NCBI RefSeq assembly: GCF_002162315.1
Contig: NZ_CP021416.1
Location: 1,934,207 to 1,998,206 of the forward strand
DNA from: Sulfurospirillum diekertiae
Lineage (GTDB): Bacteria; Campylobacterota; Campylobacteria; Campylobacterales; Sulfurospirillaceae
Length of the DNA: 64,000 bases
Direction: 5' to 3'
Shown: piece by piece, positions 1 through 8,308 of the stretch
How the letters are laid out: every line of letters starts with the position of its first letter
How positions within the stretch are numbered: the first letter of the stretch is position 1
The notes under the pieces: model-generated
Told to the model about the DNA's origin: nothing
Databases searched by the model: none
What the model saw: only the letters and a program-made list of their open reading frames with translations
Position numbers and translations under genes: made by a program

Positions 1-1503
1 AATGCTCACCGATAAACGCTCTCTAATAATTTTAGCACCGTATTCACTGAGGCTTATGACACGGTATTCCCCGACCTTAAAAGCATCTAGTTCCATCAGC
101 CTGTCGCCAATACTTAGCCATTGCGCTTTGGTTCTATCTTTGCCAATGCCAAACACAGAGAGGCTTTGGTGCCCGTTTTGCACGATTTTTTCATTGGTGG
201 AGCCCATTAACACATCTACGACATATTGCAGTCCAAAACGCTGCCCTGTGCGGTAAACACTCGATAACAGCTTCAGTGCCTCATGGGAGATGTCAATACT
301 CTGCTTTTCTCCATCGATGCAGTTATCGCACCGCGTTTTACATGTAAGAATCGTATCGTCAAAATAACTCGCAATGTGTTGGTGGCGGCAGACTTGCGAT
401 GAGGCATATTTTGCCATAGCATCCAGTTTTTCATATGCCACTTTTTGGTACTCAGATGCAGGCTGTTCACCGATGCGGCGTTTATGCTCCACGATGTCGG
501 AGTTGGAAAAAAGAAGCAGCGTCGAAGAAGGCAAGCCATCACGGCCGGAGCGCCCAATCTCTTGGTAGTAGTTTTCGATGGTTTTAGGCAGTGACATATG
601 CACCACAAAACGAATGTTGCTCTTATCGATGCCCATACCAAAGGCGATAGTGGCTACAACGACCTGAATCTCATCGTTTAAAAAAGCGCGAAAGGTCTCA
701 TTTTTCTCTTCGGTCGGAAGTCCCGCATGGTAAGCGCGCGCGAGGATTTTGCGAGTGTTTAAAAACTGCGCTAGACTTTCGGTCTCTTTGCGGCTAAGTG
801 TGTAAATGATACCGCTCTCGTGTTCAAAGGCACTCAAAAACGTAAGAAGTTGTTCGCGTCCGTTGGCGTTGCGGTAGTCCGCTTTGATCGTGAGATTGTC
901 TCTTTCCACTTTGGCACGAATGATAAGAGGGTTGGAGAGACTGAGCTGATGCAGAATATCATGCTCAACGATCTTCGTCGCCGTCGCCGTAAAAGCAGCA
1001 ATGGGAGTCTGTGGAAAATAGAGTTTGAGGCGAAAGAGTTGGCGGTAATCTTCCCTAAATTCATGCCCCCACTCACTTACACAGTGCGCTTCGTCGATGA
1101 CAAAAAATTGATAGGAAGGGTTTGTAAAAAGTTTAAAAAACGACTCCCCTTTTAAGCGCTCAGGGGCAACATACAAAAGCTTGAGCTCACCCTTACGACA
1201 CGCGTGCATCGTCTCTTGAATTTCTTGGGGTGACTGCATCGAAGAGATCATAGAAGCTTTAATGCCAAAGGTGGAAAGTGCGGTGATTTGGTCGTGCATC
1301 AACGCGAGCAGTGGCGAAATCACCACGCTCATGCCGTCCATCACCAAAGAGGGAAGCTGATAGCACAAAGACTTTCCAGCCCCTGTTGGCAAGATCATCA
1401 TAAGGTCTTTGTGCGCTAAAATGGCATTGACTGCCTCTTCTTGATAGGCTCTAAAACTGTGATGCCCAAAGACACTGTGAAGAATGCGGTATGGCTCAGT
1501 CAC
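1..1503 (-). CDS. recQ: ATP-dependent DNA helicase RecQ (3' end beyond window)
   Basis: A 3'-5' DNA helicase for recombination and fork repair; the last part lies outside the window. 501 codons are visible. Walker A PTGAGKS is at about residues 39-45, the DEAH box (IDEAHCVSEWGHEF) near 135, and motif VI (YQEIGRSGRDG) near 312. The RQC zinc-site cysteines are near 370, 386, 390 and 393 (VCRH, CKTRCDNC). The start is GTG at 1503, directly after the TAA of the upstream thioesterase gene, giving VTEPYRILHSVFG; the two genes are therefore translationally close. The sequence encoding LTCK at 337-348 is a one-mismatch copy of the dispersed palindrome. The HRDC domain, if present, would be beyond the edge. 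The family call is secure. Confidence 0.93.
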   Translation of the reverse strand, partial: MTEPYRILHSVFGHHSFRAYQEEAVNAILAHKDLMMILPTGAGKSLCYQLPSLVMDGMSVVISPLLALMHDQITALSTFGIKASMISSMQSPQEIQETMHACRKGELKLLYVAPERLKGESFFKLFTNPSYQFFVIDEAHCVSEWGHEFREDYRQLFRLKLYFPQTPIAAFTATATKIVEHDILHQLSLSNPLIIRAKVERDNLTIKADYRNANGREQLLTFLSAFEHESGIIYTLSRKETESLAQFLNTRKILARAYHAGLPTEEKNETFRAFLNDEIQVVVATIAFGMGIDKSNIRFVVHMSLPKTIENYYQEIGRSGRDGLPSSTLLLFSNSDIVEHKRRIGEQPASEYQKVAYEKLDAMAKYASSQVCRHQHIASYFDDTILTCKTRCDNCIDGEKQSIDISHEALKLLSSVYRTGQRFGLQYVVDVLMGSTNEKIVQNGHQSLSVFGIGKDRTKAQWLSIGDRLMELDAFKVGEYRVISLSEYGAKIIRERLSVSI

Positions 1504-2007
1504 TTAAAGGTCTATCTCGTCTTTATCGATTCCATCGCTAGGGAACCACTCATCTTCGATAAAATCATTTTCAACAATCTGCGTCACATTGCGTTTCATA
1601 TAGCGACCTGATGCGGTAACGGCGACTTCACCATTTGGTAAAATGAGTTCCCCAGTTCCCTCAAAAATGCGCCCTTTATCACTGGTCATACGCCCAACGA
1701 CTTTGAGTTCTACATCCAAAGGAACGGGTTTTTTATATTTGAGCGTTAGCTCTATCGTCACGCCAAAGCTCTTTTGACCGTAATGCGCCATAATCGCTCG
1801 CCCAATCGTCTCATCGAGAATCGTCGCCGAAATACCACCATGCAATATGCCAGGATAGCTTTGAAGATACGTATGCGGTGTAAAATATGCCACAATCTCT
1901 TTGTTTTCAAGCTCGTAAAACTTCGTTTTCAAACCAAAAGGGTTTTCAATACCACACACCAAACAGTTTTTGGAGATGTGCTGTTTCCCTGTTACTTTAA
2001 ATTTCAC
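1504..2007 (-). CDS. PaaI-type hot-dog fold thioesterase
   Basis: A 167-residue single-domain hot-dog protein of the PaaI/YbgC-like acyl-CoA thioesterase group, presumably cytosolic. The signature HGGISATILDETIGRAI (about residues 56-72) carries the usual helix-start glycines and the acidic catalytic position. A CLVCG pair at residues 15-19 is typical of a subset of these proteins. The start is GTG at 2007, overlapping the upstream stop as GTGA, which points to translational coupling with the gene at 2004-2477. recQ follows with no gap. The substrate cannot be told from the sequence. Confidence 0.8.
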   Translation of the reverse strand: MKFKVTGKQHISKNCLVCGIENPFGLKTKFYELENKEIVAYFTPHTYLQSYPGILHGGISATILDETIGRAIMAHYGQKSFGVTIELTLKYKKPVPLDVELKVVGRMTSDKGRIFEGTGELILPNGEVAVTASGRYMKRNVTQIVENDFIEDEWFPSDGIDKDEIDL

Positions 2008-2477
2008 TCCGTGACTCCATGCACCTTTTCAAGCTCTTTGCGCATTCTGGAGTAGAGTTTAAGATCGACGATTTTATAGCTTTTCAAAAGGGCATCCAAA
2101 AGAGACGCTTCAAGCTCGTTATGATCTTCTTTATTTTCAGGAACGATCTTATCTTTAACCGTACAGTTGTTGCAAAAATCATAGACATATTTCAAATCGA
2201 CTTGATAATCCAAACGGTGTGTCAGCTCATTTTTAAGCTTTCTCGTCTCATTCATAATGACAAACTCTTGCTCGTTAATCACTTTTAACGCCCGTAACTC
2301 TTCGAGTAATTTAAACTGTGTCATACTGCGAGAAGTACCAGGAATGAGCACTTCTGCGACAAACTCATAGTACGCTTCTACGGCCAAAACCATCACATAC
2401 AGGTTCTTCCCAATCGGGTTTTCCTCTTTCTCAATAAACTCTTTAAAATAGTGCAATTTTTGCATTTCAACCATCAT
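2004..2477 (-). CDS. Conserved-looking hypothetical protein, 157 aa
   Basis: I do not recognise this family. The protein is largely helical and charged, has no signal peptide or membrane segment, and contains a CNNC motif near residues 107-110. It starts with MMVEMQKLHYF, so ATG positions 1, 2 or 5 are all possible. It is the first gene of a three-gene run with the thioesterase and recQ, joined by a 4-base overlap, which suggests co-transcription. Base composition is like that of its neighbours and unlike the AT-rich DNA just upstream. Confidence 0.65.
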   Translation of the reverse strand: MMVEMQKLHYFKEFIEKEENPIGKNLYVMVLAVEAYYEFVAEVLIPGTSRSMTQFKLLEELRALKVINEQEFVIMNETRKLKNELTHRLDYQVDLKYVYDFCNNCTVKDKIVPENKEDHNELEASLLDALLKSYKIVDLKLYSRMRKELEKVHGVTE

Positions 2478-2549
2478 TTTTTTAATTCCTTTTGACTTTC
2501 TTGTTCAATATTTGATTTAGGTATATCATTTTAATTACATCAACAATTA

Positions 2550-3075
2550 TCATATTAGCAATAAGATATACTTCAAAAAAGTAACTCTAGTGTTAGCAAT
2601 ATTCCATAAACTGAAAGAAAAAATAGAGAGAAAATATTTAATAAAGTTATCATTAAGACTAGAAATAAAAGAAAAAGACAAAAAAATTATCATTGTAATC
2701 ATTACTAATGGATATAACATATTTGCATTTATAGTATCAATATTAATTGAATTCAAATCAGTTTTACGGCTTTGAAAAAAACTTTGTCACTTTATCAAAA
2801 GAACTAATTAAGATTGTATATGCAGCAATACCAAAACCTAAAATTCCTGAAAAAACTTGTAACGCATCACTAGAAATATTTACTTTCGTAAAATCTACAT
2901 CAAATACTATGCTAGCTAAAAAAGAAAAAAGTGTACTCCAGAATAAAGCTTCAAAAATTTTTTTTAATACTGTATTATAAAAATTACGTATTGAAAACTT
3001 ACTATCTATTTTTCCATTATTTGAATAAATAACGATTGTTTGCCAAAGAATCTTTAATAAATAGGATGATTTCAT
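2550..3075 (-). CDS. Four-helix membrane protein, apparent frameshift (A/T7 run)
   Basis: Read literally, an ORF from 3075 stops at 2764 (KFFSKP), and a second frame continues to 2550. Removing one base from the 7-base run at 2775-2781 joins them into one 174-residue protein (526 bases minus 1 is divisible by 3). The joined product has four hydrophobic segments: near residues 39-55 (LFWSTLFSFLAS), 72-92 (FSGILGFGIAAYTILIS), 119-139 (YPLVMITMIIFLSF) and 145-165. I chose ATG 3075 because it overlaps the upstream stop as ATGA. The gene is much more AT-rich than its flanks, so probably acquired. Function is unknown. It is paired with the soluble protein gene at 3072-3939. The break may be a sequence error or a phase-variable switch. 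Confidence 0.6.
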
Positions 3076-3939
3076 TCTTTTTTCTTCCAAGCTTGATCAA
3101 GGGCTTTTTGTATTTCATCGCGCATGAAAACATCTGTAAAAAGATGTTCATTTTCTGGATTTTTGATGTTGGATTCGATTGGTTGATCTCTTAAAATAAA
3201 TTTTGTTAACTTATTTTTTGATTCATCAAAATACTTCATAGTAACATTACCATATTTTGTTGCATACAATGCCAGTTGTTTTCCTAGCGAACTAATTCCA
3301 TTCATTTCTGACTCTGGGAATGCTTTCTCTTTATATTCAATGCCTGATCGCTCTTTTTTCAGTTCTTCAAGCAACTGATCCTGAGTTTGCTCACTATTTG
3401 GGAATGATAGATTTACATTTAGATATGAAACTCTTGCAACATCTAAAATTTTTTTCAAGCTCAGACATTTGAGTTAATATGACTATATCTAAATAATAAT
3501 CCTTATATTGATTAGTTGCATTGATTCTTTTTTGAAATAATGCTCTAATTTTGGTTTCCAGTGTCTTTCCGCTGTTAATCTCATTTGGAATCTTTTGCAC
3601 AGCCATAATATGATTTTCTAAATCAAAGAAAAAATGTCCAAATTTTGGGTCTTCTTGTACATCATTTTTAGAAGGAATTGCCGTTACCTCACGAGTTTCT
3701 TTATCTTTAAATGGTTTTGCTTTTTTGCAAATTCTTAATCGCCCTTTGCAAAAATTTTCACTTGTTTTTTCATCAATGGAATAAAATTCAATATACTTTT
3801 CGTGACTTAACATTCCAAATTTTTCATCATTGTAGTCTTGAAATAGTAGCTTTAATAAGTTCCAATATCCTTCAATACCAAGCTCTTGCGCTTCACCTTT
3901 TGTTGGTAGCATTTGAACATTAACAAAAAATAATTTCAT
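3072..3939 (-). CDS. DUF4747-like hypothetical protein, apparent frameshift (A/T7 run)
   Basis: Two overlapping ORFs (3394-3939 and 3072-3458) become one 288-residue protein if one base is removed from the 7-base run at 3449-3455; the join reads MSELEKILDVARVSYLNV. The protein begins MKLFFVNVQMLP, has a central FGHFFFDLENHIMAV and a region rich in LxxEL, with no signal peptide or membrane helix. From memory its layout resembles the DUF4747 family of unknown function, but I could not search. It overlaps the downstream membrane-protein gene by 4 bases (ATGA), so the two are a coupled pair in an AT-rich block between housekeeping genes. A defence role is a guess from that context only. Confidence 0.55.
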
Positions 3940-3969
3940 AAAATTTCCCTTTTAAGCTACTAATTTTAC

Positions 3970-5283
3970 TTATTTAACTTTACAATTTTTAGCACCAATA
4001 CCACATGCTGTTTTAGCGGCTTTTTTAGCTTTATTGGTTTTGATCTCTTCGCGTTTTTTGCGAAGACTCATCGGTTTTTTATTGGCTTTTTCACGGTCAA
4101 TCTTCGCTTGAATCGTATGTTTTTTCGCCTCTTTTTCAACCCATGCTTGCGTCTCAAAACCGGGGTAAAACTCTGTTTTCAGCGTGTATTTTAAAATCTT
4201 TTCAATCTCTTTTAACCGTAATTTCTCTTCTTGACAGACAAACGAAATCGCTCGCCCCTCTTTGCCCGCACGCCCTGTTCGCCCCGCTCGGTGCAAATAA
4301 TCTTCTGCATCACCAGGGAGTTCGTAGTTAATGACATGTGGCAAATCTTCGATGTCAAGTCCACGAGAGGCGATGTCCGTAGCGACCAACACACGAATGG
4401 AGTTTTCTTTAAATGCCGCAACCGCTTTGGTACGCTGAGAGTGCGCTTTGTCACCATGCAAGACCAATGTTTTCAAACCACTTTTACTCAGGTAATCGCC
4501 CACTTCATCGGCACTCTGTTTCGTTTTGGTAAAGACTAACACTTGATGCCAGTTTTCCGTACCGATCATGAAAGAGAGCATCTCGCATTTGCGCTCTTTG
4601 TCGACCACGTAAATGGTTTGCTGAACGTTTTTGGCAAATTCACCTTGATTGTTGATAGCAACGGTGATAGGCTTCTTCAAACTCACTTCGGAGAGGCGTT
4701 TGACCGACTTAGAGAGTCCAACCGAGAAAAGCAAGGTTTGACGTTTTTTAGGAAGCAAAGAGAGCAGTAACTCGACCTCATCCCAAAAACCCATATCGAG
4801 GATTCTATCGGCTTCATCAAAGACAAGAATTTCAACGCGGGAAAGATCAACGCTAGAAATTTTAATGTGCTCCAAAAGTCGTCCCGGAGTGGCGATCAAT
4901 ACATCGATGCCTTTCTCCAATTTTTTCACTTGCGGTGTAAACTTCACCCCACCGTAAATTGCCCCAATGTTTAACTCAAGGTTTTTTCCATACTCTTGCA
5001 CGTTCATATTCACTTGAGAAGCAAGCTCACGCGTTGGCACTAAAATAAGCGCACGTACGACTTTTTTTGTAGTTGATTTTTGTGTTTTTTTAGCAAGAAT
5101 TTGTAAGAGTGGCAGTGCATACGCAGCCGTCTTTCCCGTCCCCGTTTGCGCCGTTGCCATCACATCTTTGCCCTCTAATACCAAAGGGATGACCTTTGTC
5201 TGCACAGGCGTTGGTTTCGTGTACCCAAGTTCAGTTACTGCTTCTTGTAGTGGCGCAATCAAGCCTAGCTTTTCAAATAACAT
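3970..5283 (-). CDS. DEAD-box RNA helicase (RhlE-like)
   Basis: A 437-residue ATP-dependent RNA helicase, probably for ribosome assembly or RNA turnover. The Q motif (KPTPVQ) is near residue 24, motif I (AQTGTGKT) near 44-51, Ia PTRELA near 84, DEAD near 156, RGLD near 309 and motif VI HRAGRTGRAG near 331. The C-terminus is a basic lysine-rich tail ending in CGIGAKNCKVK. An oddity is motif III, normally SAT after LLF, which here reads LFSVGLS (from 4711-4740). The ATG at 5283 gives the normal N-terminus MLFEKLGL. The gene stands alone, just after the AT-rich insert. Confidence 0.88.
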   Translation of the reverse strand: MLFEKLGLIAPLQEAVTELGYTKPTPVQTKVIPLVLEGKDVMATAQTGTGKTAAYALPLLQILAKKTQKSTTKKVVRALILVPTRELASQVNMNVQEYGKNLELNIGAIYGGVKFTPQVKKLEKGIDVLIATPGRLLEHIKISSVDLSRVEILVFDEADRILDMGFWDEVELLLSLLPKKRQTLLFSVGLSKSVKRLSEVSLKKPITVAINNQGEFAKNVQQTIYVVDKERKCEMLSFMIGTENWHQVLVFTKTKQSADEVGDYLSKSGLKTLVLHGDKAHSQRTKAVAAFKENSIRVLVATDIASRGLDIEDLPHVINYELPGDAEDYLHRAGRTGRAGKEGRAISFVCQEEKLRLKEIEKILKYTLKTEFYPGFETQAWVEKEAKKHTIQAKIDREKANKKPMSLRKKREEIKTNKAKKAAKTACGIGAKNCKVK

Positions 5284-5473
5284 CTCTATCCTTTATGTAT
5301 CTTAATGTCTCTATTGTACCTAAGTTTTATTTAAAGAATCGAATGGGGATGCGGAGGTGAGCGCTAGTGAAGCTTTTTACATGTAAAGATTTTATCTGAA
5401 AAATTGTACTATGTTTTTTGGACATGTTGCCAAGAAGTTAAAACTTTAGCAAAATCATATAGGAGTGACTTGT
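5284..5473. other. 190-base intergenic spacer with dispersed palindrome
   Basis: This spacer separates two divergent genes. It holds one perfect TTTACATGTAAA at 5376-5387 and, close to the right-hand gene, AT-rich DNA and the ribosome binding site AGGAG at 5461-5465. I see no small gene or clear terminator. Confidence 0.6.
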
Positions 5474-5981
5474 ATGGATTGGAGTATTGTTAAGTTTGGA
5501 AAGTATAAAAATAGAACATTACCTCAAATAATTTTTGAGGATGCTGATTGGTTTTTTTGGGCTTACAAAGAAGGTGCATTACAAAAGTGGTTACCAAAAT
5601 ATGAAGTTGAGTTAATTTATAAAAGAGCTACAAGAATAAAGCCGAAAGATGGATGTTATGTTAAGCATTTTTTATATACTGATGGAACATCTTGGGGGTT
5701 TGATTTTATACCTATCGATGAAGCTGAAAAAAAATTACCCTGAATATATAGGTGGCAACTGTTTTGGTAAAGATTATATAAATTTGGATAGTACATATAG
5801 AACGATTTTAAAATATATAGATTTATCATTTCCAAGTCAGTACAAAGAATATGATAAAAGAGGTTGTAAAGAATTTACAAATGGCGTAAAAAGTCATATC
5901 TTGAATGTTAAAAGAATAACAAAAAAAATAGCAGAAGATTTTTTTGCAAATGAAGATAATTTTTGGAAAGAGGAATTGTAA
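5474..5981 (+). CDS. Hypothetical protein with FGKYKxxTL motif, apparent frameshift (A8 run)
   Basis: The ORF from ATG 5474 stops at 5743, and a second frame runs on to 5981. Removing one A from the run at 5727-5734 joins them (EAEKNYPEYIGG) into 168 residues. The N-terminus, VKFGKYKNRTLPQIIFEDADWFFWA, resembles the short FGKYKGxT(L/I)xEI module of DUF3820-type proteins, which is also found at the end of some DEDD exonucleases; this is a motif resemblance only. The rest is lysine-rich with no other recognised domain. AGGAG at 5461-5465 fits ATG 5474 rather than the upstream GTG at 5465. It is AT-rich compared with its neighbours and monocistronic, consistent with acquisition. Function unknown. 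Confidence 0.5.
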
Positions 5982-6035
5982 AGAACTAAACTTTTAACTT
6001 CCATTTATCAACTCCATCAATCAGCATAATCAAAT

Positions 6036-7253
6036 TCATGCAAACCGCAGTGAAAAACTATTCCACCCCTCTTTACATGTAAGCTCAAATCCAAACCCGT
6101 GCTTCTGCACGATTTTTTTAACAATGCTAAGCCCCAAACCAAAGCCCTCTACGCCCCTGGCATCATCTCCTTGGGCAAACGGTTCGCAGTAGTAATCTAA
6201 AGTGTGTTCGAGTATTTCGCCTCTACTTTTAACGCTAATCGTGTGCTCTTTGACTTCGATAACAATGGGTTTTTGTGTGGTGTATTTGAGGGCATTATCG
6301 ATTAAGTTTTTAAGTGCGATGGAAAGGTAATTGAGATCACCCTTGATCTCAAACGAATCATCGATGTGAAGCTCCACCAAACTTTCATCTTCAATGAGTG
6401 CGCGTGAAAGTGACTCGGAGATGAGTGTTTCGGCATTGAAAGTGCTAACGTTTAGTTGCTCCATATTGGCATTCAGCCGCTCGATGTCTAAAAGCTCTTT
6501 GGTCAGCTCATCGATCTGGGAAATCGCTTTTTTGAGGCTTGTCTGATATTTTCCTTCGCCTAACATCTCTAAAGCCAGTTTGGATTTGGCAAGTGGCGTT
6601 CTTAACTCGTGCCCGATGTCACGAAGCAAACGTTGGCGAGAGAGGATGAGTGCTTCGATGTTGGACGCCATCGCATTAAAGGTATCGGAGAGCTTGCCAA
6701 GTTCGTTAGAGCCAAGGCGCTTCATTCTTACATGTAAAGCACCTTCGCCAAATTTTTGAAGCGTTAAGGCGATCTGTTTAAGCGGAAAAATAAGCTTGAT
6801 AACCATCAAAAACGTCAAAACAAGCACAAAAATATCGGCGAAAATGAGGTAACTCACGGTATCTAGATGGTAAAAACCCTCTTGTTGCGCACGATCGCGC
6901 ACCAGTAAGCTCTCATCCAAATAGCTCATGAGTAAAAGGTATCTGCCTTTGGTGTCCATCAAAATTTTGACTTCACCAAAAGAGCTGCTTTTTTCATAAA
7001 TCGTTTTAGAGCCTTCCAACACGCTTTGGGACTCTGCAATGAGTTCGAAATTAAAGGATTGAAGCCTTTTGGTAAGTGCTGTTTGGTCATTATTGGCAAG
7101 GTCACGAAAGAGTTCGGTGGAAGCTTGAAGGTATTTCTCTTTTAAGAGCATCTCTATTTTAGCTTGGGTAAGTTGGTTCGTTTCACGCGAGACAAAGAGC
7201 ATCAGTGAAAGACTGACCAAAAAGAGTAAAAAGAGCTTCGTAAAGATGGACAT
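6036..7253 (-). CDS. Sensor histidine kinase of the SHP cytochrome operon
   Basis: A 405-residue inner-membrane kinase. Membrane helices lie near residues 5-21 and 133-155 with a periplasmic domain of about 110 residues between them. A HAMP linker (PLKQIALTL to FNAMASNIEALI) runs to about 203, then an H-box (DIGHELRTPLAK, His near 214), an N-box (LKNLIDNALKY) near 312 and a G-box (GFGLGLSIVKK) near 370. It lies one base downstream of an OmpR-type regulator and is the last gene of the operon, so kinase and regulator are surely partners. The gene contains two near copies of the dispersed palindrome, at 6072-6083 (LTCK) and 6727-6738 (LHVR). The stimulus is unknown; the Spy-like protein upstream could be the periplasmic sensor partner. 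Confidence 0.88.
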   Translation of the reverse strand: MSIFTKLFLLFLVSLSLMLFVSRETNQLTQAKIEMLLKEKYLQASTELFRDLANNDQTALTKRLQSFNFELIAESQSVLEGSKTIYEKSSSFGEVKILMDTKGRYLLLMSYLDESLLVRDRAQQEGFYHLDTVSYLIFADIFVLVLTFLMVIKLIFPLKQIALTLQKFGEGALHVRMKRLGSNELGKLSDTFNAMASNIEALILSRQRLLRDIGHELRTPLAKSKLALEMLGEGKYQTSLKKAISQIDELTKELLDIERLNANMEQLNVSTFNAETLISESLSRALIEDESLVELHIDDSFEIKGDLNYLSIALKNLIDNALKYTTQKPIVIEVKEHTISVKSRGEILEHTLDYYCEPFAQGDDARGVEGFGLGLSIVKKIVQKHGFGFELTCKEGWNSFSLRFA

Positions 7254-7254
7254 C

Positions 7255-7926
7255 TTAACCTACCATTTTGTAGCCAATGCCCCAAACGGACTTGATGTAT
7301 TTGGGATTTTTGGAATCATCGCCTATTTTAGCTCGGAGATTGCTAATGTGCATATCCACCGTGCGATCTTTGGAGTTGTAGCCAATGCCATTAATCGCGT
7401 TAAAAATTACTTCACGGGAAAAGACTTTGCCTTGATTGGAAAGCAACAGCAACAAGATGTCAAACTCAATTTTGGTAAGGTCGAGTAAATAACCCTCCAA
7501 TGTGATTTCCATCTTCGCTTCATCGATTTCAAACTCCCCAACTCTCTTTTTGGATTGGGTACTTCTGCGCAAATGGGAGTTGATTTTCAGCACCAATTCT
7601 CTAGGTTCATACGGCTTTGCAAGGTAGTCATCCGCACCCACGCCATAGCCTAAGATTTTATCGCTCAGTTCATTGCGTGCCGAGGAGATAATAATATGCG
7701 CATCACTCATGGAGCGGATTTCTTTACAGACATCAAAACCGTCCATTTGTGGAAGCATCAGATCGAGGACAATTACTTTGTACTGTGTCGGGACAGCTTT
7801 AAGGTCGACAAGCGCGTCTTTGGGTTTGTCGTAAGCGTGAACTTCAAAGTCATAATTGTGCAAGTAATCCTTTATGAGTGATTGCATCTCTAAATCATCT
7901 TCGATGAGTAAAATTTTCTCGCTCAT
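7255..7926 (-). CDS. OmpR-family response regulator
   Basis: A DNA-binding response regulator of 223 residues. The receiver domain has the acidic pair EDD near residue 10, the phosphate acceptor in VLDLMLPQMDG near 56 and KPYEPREL near 104. The C-terminal winged helix ends in the usual SNLRAKIG and YIKSVWGIGYKM. ATG at 7926 was chosen over the one 12 bases upstream because it overlaps the preceding stop as ATGA. It sits between the Spy-like gene and its kinase, so it probably controls this same operon. Target sites were not identified. Confidence 0.88.
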   Translation of the reverse strand: MSEKILLIEDDLEMQSLIKDYLHNYDFEVHAYDKPKDALVDLKAVPTQYKVIVLDLMLPQMDGFDVCKEIRSMSDAHIIISSARNELSDKILGYGVGADDYLAKPYEPRELVLKINSHLRRSTQSKKRVGEFEIDEAKMEITLEGYLLDLTKIEFDILLLLLSNQGKVFSREVIFNAINGIGYNSKDRTVDMHISNLRAKIGDDSKNPKYIKSVWGIGYKMVG

Positions 7927-8300
7927 TCCACTTCCCACTCTTCAAGATTTTGCGCAAATTTTTGGCGCTGTTCGGGCGTTAAAATGGCGTGCATTTGCAC
8001 TAAAAAATGACTTTCAATGATGGTGGCTTTTTGGTTGATCGCTTGGCTCAGCTTTTGCAAATCTTCCTCATTCACGCTCTCTTGTAAAAGTACGCTCTCT
8101 TTTTGATCTTTGATCTTCTCTTTAAACTCACGAAATCCCTTCAAATTCACGCGGTACTGTTTCAAAATGCCTTTAACACGCTCTTTTTGATCGTGTGATA
8201 ATTCCAAATAGGAGAGGTCTTTGCTGAGTTGATGCTCTTTTTTGCCATCATGATCAGCATACAGTGAAAGGGTGAGAAGAAAGATCAAAAGTAATTTCAT
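7923..8300 (-). CDS. Spy/CpxP-like periplasmic LTxxQ protein
   Basis: A 125-residue small exported protein. Residues 1-15 are a signal peptide (KLLLIFLLTLSLYADH), and the mature part is helical and charged with an LTPEQRQKF motif near 108-116, the LTxxQ signature of the Spy/CpxP family. CpxP-type proteins buffer envelope stress or dampen their cognate sensor kinase; here the gene overlaps the response regulator by 4 bases, so a sensor-accessory role is likely but inferred. It lies directly after the cytochrome genes in the same direction. Confidence 0.75.
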   Translation of the reverse strand: MKLLLIFLLTLSLYADHDGKKEHQLSKDLSYLELSHDQKERVKGILKQYRVNLKGFREFKEKIKDQKESVLLQESVNEEDLQKLSQAINQKATIIESHFLVQMHAILTPEQRQKFAQNLEEWEVE

Positions 8301-8308
8301 ACCTTTTC

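Noticed and set aside
820-1155. Plus-strand ORF of 111 codons opposite recQ
   Set aside because: It lies wholly antisense to the intact helicase frame, which carries clear RecQ motifs; no ribosome site or family resemblance.
2550-3939. Naming the pair Kiwa (KwaA/KwaB)
   Set aside because: The membrane partner also has four helices, but gene order is reversed and no DUF4868 resemblance was seen in the soluble protein.
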